DNA of 64,000 nucleotides, from assembly GCA_022701365.1 (NCBI GenBank), contig JAKUHH010000392.1, positions 1-64,000 on the forward strand, written 5' to 3'. Positions within the stretch are counted from its first letter, which is position 1. Every line of letters begins with the position of its first letter. Below are positions 57,282 through 64,000 of this stretch, in pieces. The translations under genes were made by a program, and so were the position numbers. The notes beneath the pieces are model-generated. The model was given only the letters and a program-made list of their open reading frames with translations, did not search any database and was not told the DNA's origin. The DNA is from Mycocentrospora acerina. Taxonomy: Eukaryota; Ascomycota; Dothideomycetes; Pleosporales.

Positions 57282-58421
57282 ATGGCGACTACTCCCTCGC
57301 TGCAAACGCCGCTCTCCAAGCTCCTCGGGATACAATACCCCATTATTCTCGCGGGCATGGCGCGCACATCTGGCGGGCCCCTCGCAGCAGCCGTATCCAA
57401 CGCAGGAGGCATGGGCGTGATTGGAGGTGAGCAGCATAGCCAAACAAAACAAAACAAAACAAAATAGCCAAACATCTGAATCCCATGCTAAATATTTACG
57501 CGACATGATATAGGCCTAGGATACACGCCCGAACAACTCCAATCCATCATCGACGAGCTCAAGGAAAACCTCACGGACAAATCTCTCCCCTTTGGCGTCG
57601 ACCTTGCGCTCCCGCAGGTAGGCGGCAGCGCGCGCAAAACAAACCACGACTACACGCACGGCCAGCTCGACGCACTCATCGAAGTGACGATTAAAAACGG
57701 GGCGAAGCTATTCGTCAGCGCTGTAGGCGTGCCCCCCGCGCGAACAATCAAGCGGCTGCACGAAGCAGGGATTCTCATCATGAACATGGTAGGCCACCCC
57801 AAACATGCGGTCAAGGCGCTGGACGCGGGCGTGGATATCGTGTGCGCCCAGGGAGGCGAGGGCGGCGGCCACACGGGGGACATTGCGAATAGCATTCTCA
57901 TTCCTTCGGTGGTGGATGTAGCGCGTCGGTACACGAGTCCGCTCACCGGGCAGCCGGCCATGGTGGTCGCAGCCGGGGGCATATACAATGGGCGGAGTCT
58001 GGCGAGCAGCTTGATGCAGGGCGCGCAGGGGGTGTGGGTCGGGACGCGGTTTGTCGCGTCGACGGAAGCAGGGTGCTCGCAGATGCACAAGGAGCATGTC
58101 GTGAGTGCCGATTTTACCGACACGGGCCGCACGCTGGTGGTGAGCGGGCGGCCGCTGCGGGTGCGGTACAATGACTATATCAAAGAGTGGCATGAGAGGG
58201 AGGGGGAGATTAAGAAGCTGACGGATGCGGGGATTGTGCCGCTGGCTAAGGATATGGATGATGGCAAGGATGTGGATATTCCGTTTTTGATGGGCCAGGT
58301 TGCGGGCGTGATTGAGGAGATTAAGCCTGCGAGGGAGATTGTCGAGGACATGGTGAGCGAGGCGGTGGAGATGCTGAGGCTGGGGCAGACGTATATTGGG
58401 GGGGTGAGTGCAAAGTTGTAG
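57282..58421 (+). CDS. Nitronate monooxygenase (2-nitropropane dioxygenase family)
   Basis: Two exons, 57282-57426 and 57514-58421 (87-bp intron); 350 aa, normal for the family. An FMN-dependent TIM-barrel enzyme that oxidises alkyl nitronates such as propionate-3-nitronate. Visible motifs: LLGIQYPIILAGMA at the N-terminus, AVSNAGGMGVIGGLGYTPE across the splice, GGEGGGHTGD containing the probable catalytic His, VVAAGGIYNGRSLASSLMQGA, and GVWVGTRFVASTEA forming the FMN phosphate site. The C-terminus ends QTYIGGVSAKL. The fungal enzyme is often kept to detoxify nitronates; the physiological substrate here is unknown. An AAAAC repeat lies inside the intron. Confidence 0.93.
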
Positions 58422-59508
58422 GCAACGGAGGGTTTGGAGTGATGATGATGGTGATGATGATGACGAGTGAGCAAGCATGGTCCTTGTAAGTAATGAAATC
58501 TAGTCATATCAAGAAACTCGGCGTTTTATTCTGAAGTAGTCAATCGCGTTATTGCATGGTGATTGAGCATAAGGTCATGAAGGTGATGGAGCAAAGTGTT
58601 ACAAGGTGATGGGTCGTGGTATTATAAAGTAACTACATAAGGTGTTCTGAAAAAACTGAAAGCAGGATTAAATTAAAATCGAGTGTAAGGCAGTAGATTG
58701 ATCAATCGCACTGATTCAAAGACATTTGAGCATTTTGGTCATTCTAGACTTGTGTAAATGATACTGGATACATGGCAAGGCTGGGGCTGAAGTGAGATTG
58801 ACATGCAGGCAACGATAACATATGTAATGTACTGATACTATCCATCACGTGTCTGAATACCTAGCCATGTCTACCTCAGGGAAAAGTATTTACACATAGT
58901 AGGTAGTTAGTCAAGACAGAAAAGTGTCATCTACGTACCAAGTACATACTATGTAGTTAGTTCCAACGCAGAAAAAGCACATTTCCGTTCAACAATCACC
59001 GCACAGATCCTGTTCCAGAATATTTCCCCGACGCCTCAGAACCCGCTCGTGCAGACTGGGAGTTTACAAACGCAAAACCTCCACCGTCGTCATCAATGTT
59101 CCATCTTGCCCGGGTGTCAGGATCTGCACCAGGATAACGTTGCCGCGCATCACCACGACGCTCAGGAGAGCTTGCCCTCGTTTCCCAAGAAAATTCCCTT
59201 TGGAACACACCCGCAACCTGTTTATTTTTTTTGTTTCCCTCGTCCGTGTTGTTCATATCCCTTCTTTTTCTTTTCTTTCTTTCGTCGGTTTCCCTTCCTT
59301 CGTCATTCATTTGCCACGTGGGTTTCGCAGTGATTTGTCGGGCGCACCAGACCCCCCCTGGCGTGTGCGTACGTGTGCAAGAGTGCTTGTGCGCTGCTGC
59401 GGCGCGCAGAATAGGAACGACCACGCTGGGGCACTCCCGCGGCCGACTCTCGACGCCAGCGAGGTAGATGACGCTGCGGTCGACGGCTCTGAGCAGCGCC
59501 GCCAATCC
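58422..59508. other. Intergenic region upstream of the kinase gene
   Basis: About 1.1 kb. The kinase reading frame is open back to 59140 but lacks an in-frame ATG. An out-of-frame ATG lies at 59468, so either a short upstream ORF or a transcription start after it is implied. No other feature seen. Confidence 0.5.
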
Positions 59509-62425
59509 ATGCAGTCAAATCTCAGGGCGCAGGCTGACCAGCAGGCCCAGAGGAAAAAGGTACGTGCCGAGAGCGAGAGGGAGAGGAGAGCGAGGGAAAT
59601 GGGGGTGGTGGATGGCCGCGGATGCGCTTTGTGCTGGTGTGCATGTCTCGTTGGGGGGACGCCCAACCACAACATCGCCGTCAACAATGACAACGACACG
59701 TGTGGATGCGGACACTAACGGCGACAGCAGCTTGCCAACTCGTACAAACAACTCCTCGAGTAAGCCTCTCTCTCTCTCTCTCCGCCCTCGGCGCGCTCCC
59801 CGCAAAACCACTGTCTTTTGCCCTGCATTTGCACGGCACTGCATTGCACGGCATTGCACGGCATGGCATGGCATGGCATTGTTCCCACGGCATATCAAAT
59901 TTACTGAACGCGCACTCGCAGTGAATTCTCGGCGACGGACCTGAAAAACGTGGGCAACTACAGGCTAGGGAGGCTCATCGGCAAGGGCAGCTTCGGGAAG
60001 GTCTACCTGGCCTCGCATAAGCTTAGCAATGGCTCTCGGGTGCGCATTTTTTGAGAGAGAAACCGGCTCTCCTCGGAACAACCAAGGACGCTTTGGGCTG
60101 ACGAGCAGTACAGGTTGTGCTCAAGTCGGCGAAAAAGGACGATGCGAACCTCGCCCGCGAAATACACCACCACCGCCAGTTTATCCATCCGCACATTGCC
60201 CGTTTGTACGAAGTAATAGTCACAGAAGAACTGGTCTGGCTAGTGCTTGAATATTGTCAAGGTACTGCCGCTCCCCCTTCCGCACGCCGTCTTTGGGCGC
60301 ATCTAACCCGAGCTGCGCAACAGGCGATGAACTCTACAACTATCTTCTCGCAAAGGGCGCCCTCGAGCCCTCCAAGGTCCAGCGCATCTTCACACAGCTC
60401 GTTGGCGCCGTATCCTACGTCCACAACAAGTCTTGCGTCCACCGCGATCTGAAGCTTGAAAATATTCTGTTGGACAAGCACGGGGATGTCAAGCTGGTTG
60501 ATTTTGGGTTCACGAGGGAATACGAGGGAAAGTCGAATTATCTACAGACATGGTGCGGGACCGTGTGCTACAGCGCGCCCGAGATGCTCAAGGGGGAAAA
60601 GTACGCAGGTGAAAAGGTGGATGTATGGAGTTTGGGCATCATTTTATATGCGCTGTTGGTCGGCGAGCTGCCCTTTGACGAGGACGACGAAACCGTCACC
60701 AAGATGCGCATTCTCAAGGAGGAGCCAAAGTACCCGGACAACTTCCCTCCGCTGGCAAAGGATCTGTGCTCGGCGCTGCTTTCGAAACGCCCGATTCTGA
60801 GGCCCTCTCTTGCCGAGATATTGCAGAACCCCTGGTTATCGGAACATGCGCCTCGACAACAGGAAATCCTGAAATTGCAGCAACCCGCGCCCTTTTCGAC
60901 GGAACTGGAAAAGGAGGTCCTGCATCGTATGCGCGCTGCTGGCGTGGATATCGACATGGTGATTGAAAATGTTTTGGCGCAACGATGCGATTCTTTGGCT
61001 GGGTGGTGGGCATTGCTGCTGGAAAAGGAGGAACGCAAGGCGAAGAGAAGAGAACGTAAACGCAAGGAGAGAGAGGCGGAAGCGAAAAGTTTAAGAAGAT
61101 TGAGCGCGGCGAGTAGCCGGCTGGATAAGCTTGCGCCTACGATCAAGGAGATGGATGAGGAGGGTCTGCATTTGGGGGACACACCGAAGAGTCGTGGTAG
61201 GACCATGAATCGGCGGAGTTCGCATGGTGAGTAGGCAGGTTCTTGGAGGGGGAGGGGGTGAGGGCTGAGTTGACATTTCTTAGGAATCCCAGATCTTCCT
61301 CAATTACCAGAGTCTAGCTCGACTCCAAACCTTGGAACAAGCTCTGAAAAACCTCTCCCCACGGTTGACAAGTCTCACCTCCGGGACTCGGATTCACTAT
61401 CGCGCCCACCACTGCCAGCAAAAGACATTGACAGAAGGAGGTCACGTAGCAGTATGCTACAGGTTGTGTCGACGAACCCCGATCTACTATCTCCCAATGG
61501 ATTCATCCCCAAACGCCGTCGGAAGCAACCTTTTATCAACCACCTGTTGACGCTCCGGAACTGGATAAAAGAAACGTCAAAGCGAGCACGCTCACCTAAT
61601 TCAAAAGCTAGCAGCGAAAAATCGCCAAAGACACCAGAGGGAAAAGCATCAGATTCCAAACGCCGTCCCAGCAACATAGCCCGCAGCTCCGTATCCGCAC
61701 AGCCCAACATCCCCGTATCAACCCACGCCCCGCCCCGCCCCCGAGTCTCCACAAACGGCTCGGGCACAAGTTCGATGCGACGTCTCTCCGCATCTCCCGC
61801 GCCCCTCACCCCGCGGTCTTCGTACCGCCGCTCCTCTGGCGGGCTACGCGGCCGAAAATCCACATCCTCATCCGTATCCTCTATCCGCTCCATGCCACGG
61901 CACCAACACTCGCACTCGAAAGCATCCTCTACATCCTCGACATCCATCACCTCGCCCACCGTCTCCACCCCCGGCGGCGGCCACTCGTCCCGCAAATCCC
62001 CACACAACAGCAGCAACATCAAGATCCTCCCCTCCACCCCCACCCTCCCCTCCTTCCCATCCAACATCCGCATCGTCGGCCGCTCCAACGAAGGCTCCGC
62101 AGCTTTCGGCGCCGTGCCTCCTCCCTCTCCGGGTCTCGTCTTCGCAAAGCGAAAACGAAGCCCATTCAAAGGCCCCATGCTCAACGTCAACACCCAGGGC
62201 ACAAGTGCCGGTGGGTCCGCATCGCCCTGGAAGAGAGACGTGAGCGGAAGTAGGAGCACGAGTGTGCAGGGGAGGAGAAGCGGAGAAATCATGGGTATTA
62301 CCGAGGAAGAGGAAGAGGAGGAGGAAGAGATTGAAGAGGTGGATGATTTTAGTCCAAACTTGAAGCCTGGGGAGTTTTTGGAAAGCCCCGAGGAGGAGTT
62401 GGAGGATCCGGTTGCGAGGAGGTAG
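59509..62425 (+). CDS. CAMK-family Ser/Thr protein kinase (Kin4/Ppk1-like)
   Basis: Six exons: 59509-59559, 59728-59759, 59922-60039, 60114-60261, 60324-61226, 61284-62425; 797 aa. Introns are 168, 162, 74, 62 and 57 bp. The kinase domain (about 41-300) has the glycine loop GKGSFGKVYL, VVLKSAKK (Lys71), the catalytic loop HRDLKLEN (Asp158), DFGFTREYEG (176 on), and an APEMLKGEKY activation-segment end with a Cys-rich TWCGTVCYS. After it comes a highly basic helix (KAKRRERKRKEREAEAK). The C-terminal half is Ser/Arg/Pro-rich and disordered with an EEEEEEEEIEEVDDF acidic run. Relatives include Kin4/Frk1 of yeast and Ppk1 of fission yeast, which act in cell-cycle and polarity control; orthology is inferred. 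The first in-frame ATG is used; a further 5' exon is possible. Confidence 0.88.
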
Positions 62426-62480
62426 TTTGGAGGGTGTGTGTTTGTTTCTGGCTTGCCCTCTTTCTCTTCTTTTTTTTTTC

Positions 62481-62481
62481 G

Positions 62482-62528
<47 letters not shown>

Positions 62529-62529
62529 G
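62481..62529. repeat. (GTT)n microsatellite
   Basis: Sixteen perfect GTT trinucleotides. Confidence 0.95.
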
Positions 62530-63124
62530 GCTGTGTGTTGCGTTGTATTGTGTTGGGTACGCGATATCCCCTCCCTCTCCTTCTCACCCCTACCCGTCTA
62601 TCCTGGCTTGTTTTCCCTTGCTTACTTCTCCTTCTCCTTTTACTTCTTCTTCCTCTTCTTCTACTTCTTCTTCTTCTTCTTTTTCAACACACCAGACATT
62701 ACTTGTCGCCCTATTCCTTTGCTCTGCCATTTGGTTCTTTTCTCCTCTTCCTCCTCCTCCTCTTCTTCTTCTACCCCTACGCTTCGCTTCGCTTGTACAA
62801 TCCCCCCCTCCTCCTCCCCCCCAAAACCTCACACCCCCCCCCTTTTTTTTATATGGGGGGGCGGCCATCCCTTATATATTGCTTTGATTGCTTGTTTTAT
62901 TTGCGTGCTACTCGCTCATCTAGATACCTCCATCTCGTCGTTTTTTCTTTTCCTTCTCCTGTTGGTTGCACAAAAATACACACATTTATATATATATATA
63001 TGGTACGAGCGCTTAATTCCCGGACAATTGGTTGTGTACATGTATGTATATATGTATGGTCTTGTTGTTGTTGTTGTCGCTGTCGCTGTCGCCGCCATTT
63101 TTTGTGCAACTGTATGACCATCTT

Positions 63125-63178
63125 GCCTTGTTTTGTTTTGTTTTGTTTTGTTTTGCTTTGCTTTGCTTTGCTTTGCTT
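63125..63178. repeat. (TTTTG)n then (CTTTG)n pentanucleotide repeat
   Basis: About five TTTTG units followed by about five CTTTG units with the period kept, showing one base change that spread through half the array. Confidence 0.9.
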
Positions 63179-64000
63179 CACTCTGCGTTTTGCACTGTTA
63201 GGTCATGTCATGTCATGTCATGTTGTGTAGTATGACGTATATTAGATGGTTGGTTCCAAAAAAGGGGGGGGGGAGTGAATGCACAGTTTCTTCTGGGGAA
63301 AGGGCAGATGGATATCTAGGAACACATGGTGTGGAATGATATGCTGTGAATGGACTATCTGGAGACTACCTTTTCTCTCTTTTTCTCTTTTTTCTCTCCC
63401 TCTCTCTCAAACACATGCACATACACACACACACTGCGGATAGATGAGAGCATGTGTACATGCGTGTAGGGCTCGGCCTCGCCTGACCTGCCTTTGACTT
63501 GACTTGACATGCCATGACGTGACATGATACGGCATAATGTACGCTTGATTCGGGATGAGCAGAGCAGAGCACGCAGGCCCGTCCCGGTAGATCGTCTATT
63601 CGACGGCTAAATACTTGTGCGAGTAGATAATGTGGGGAAAATTGTTACGCGAGGGTCTCAAGAATGTGTGTGTATGTGTGTACGCGTATACCATGTCTAC
63701 CTACGTGCATTATGGCTGAGATGATATCTCTGCCGCGTTTGCTGTGTTCATATTGAAAAAAAGCCATGTAGATTGTGTATCTCGGTCCCCCACACTTACC
63801 CACGTCTGCTTACGCACTACTCATGGATGTCCCTCGTTGGTGATGCACCCACTTTTTGACATGCATTTAACTATAGAAACATGTACACACATACACACAC
63901 CGATAAACAACCAGACTACTCGTACAACGCTACTCAAGTGAATTTAGTTTGGTCGGGTCTGGCTTAGTCTAGTCCCTACACTACGCGTCTTGCCGCCATC

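Larger units (their letters stand above)
62426..64000. other. Microsatellite-rich region downstream of the kinase gene
   Basis: No coding sequence supported. Long open frames at 62412-63230 only read GTT, CTT and TTTTG repeats and yield Leu/Phe/Ser low complexity. Contains CTT-rich tracts (about 62640-62690), a short TA run (62988-63000), a G10-type run near 63264, and TCATG repeats (about 63204-63224). Confidence 0.65.

Noticed and set aside
62412..63230. 272-codon open frame downstream of the kinase
   Set aside because: Composed of translated GTT, CTT and TTTTG repeats.
1..64000. CRISPR array, secondary-metabolite cluster, intact transposon, virus or telomeric repeat
   Set aside because: Looked for repeated spacers, PKS/NRPS/terpene motifs, transposase or integrase motifs, and TTAGGG arrays; none seen. 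The only reverse transcriptase is TERT, not a retroelement, since it carries the telomerase-specific CP, QFP and T motifs.

Overview
The window is a piece of a filamentous-ascomycete nuclear chromosome. The evidence is many short GT-AG introns (about 45 to 170 bp) with fungal branch sites, a Pezizomycotina-type gene set (DUF6546-like F-box protein, mug190-type SMP/C2 protein, taxilin, nitronate monooxygenase), microsatellite-rich spacers and AT-rich patches that look like decayed repeats. Placement in Dothideomycetes, probably Pleosporales, is my inference from the overall look of the proteins and was not tested by a search. Coordinates given for multi-exon genes span start codon to stop codon; exons are listed in each entry and were worked out by hand from splice signals, reading phase and family conservation.

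Layout. 1-1.3 kb: microsatellite spacer. 1.3-3.8 kb (-): TBC-domain protein. 4.5-8.7 kb (-): a complete ten-exon telomerase reverse transcriptase. 9.6-14.9 kb (+): RhoGEF-BAR-SH3 protein of Tuba type. 15.7-19.1 kb (-): Sdd3/YOL098C-like M16 metalloprotease. 19.8-22.5 kb (+): Zw10/Dsl1 tethering protein. 23.1-24.9 kb (+): F-box protein interrupted by an assembly gap. 25.3-25.8 kb (-): small two-exon gene. 27.0-30.8 kb (+): SMP/C2 membrane-contact protein. 31.3-32.2 kb (-): orphan gene. 34.5-34.8 kb (+): SDHAF1/Sdh6 LYR protein. 35.4-36.1 kb (+): Hsp20 chaperone behind heat-shock elements. 36.6-37.8 kb (-): HIS1. 38.5-38.9 kb (+): ribosomal protein eS28 with a microexon. 39.3-40.3 kb (+): kappa-class GST-like protein. 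40.55 kb (-): tRNA-Gln(CTG). 40.6-44 kb: AT-rich block with a repeated intron-like element. 45.4-47.0 kb (+): four-TM membrane protein. 47-48.4 kb: AT-rich relic. 48.4-49.6 kb (+): secreted M20 peptidase. 50.7-53.8 kb (-): Cym1/PreP presequence protease. 54.8-56.4 kb (+): taxilin. 57.3-58.4 kb (+): nitronate monooxygenase. 59.5-62.4 kb (+): CAMK-family kinase. 62.4-64 kb: microsatellite cluster.

The genes are mostly unlinked housekeeping functions and not a cluster. Loose themes are mitochondria (Cym1, SDHAF1, perhaps the long Hsp20 form) and ER/membrane traffic (Zw10/Dsl1, SMP/C2 protein, taxilin, TBC protein). I found no secondary-metabolite cluster, defence system, CRISPR array, intact transposon or virus. 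The most interesting items are fine-scale: a probable GC-AG intron plus 15-nt microexon in eS28, a stop-free 48-nt intron hidden in SDHAF1, a diverged intron-like repeat family at 42.2-43.3 kb, degenerate catalytic fingers in the TBC protein, and possible dual targeting of the Hsp20.
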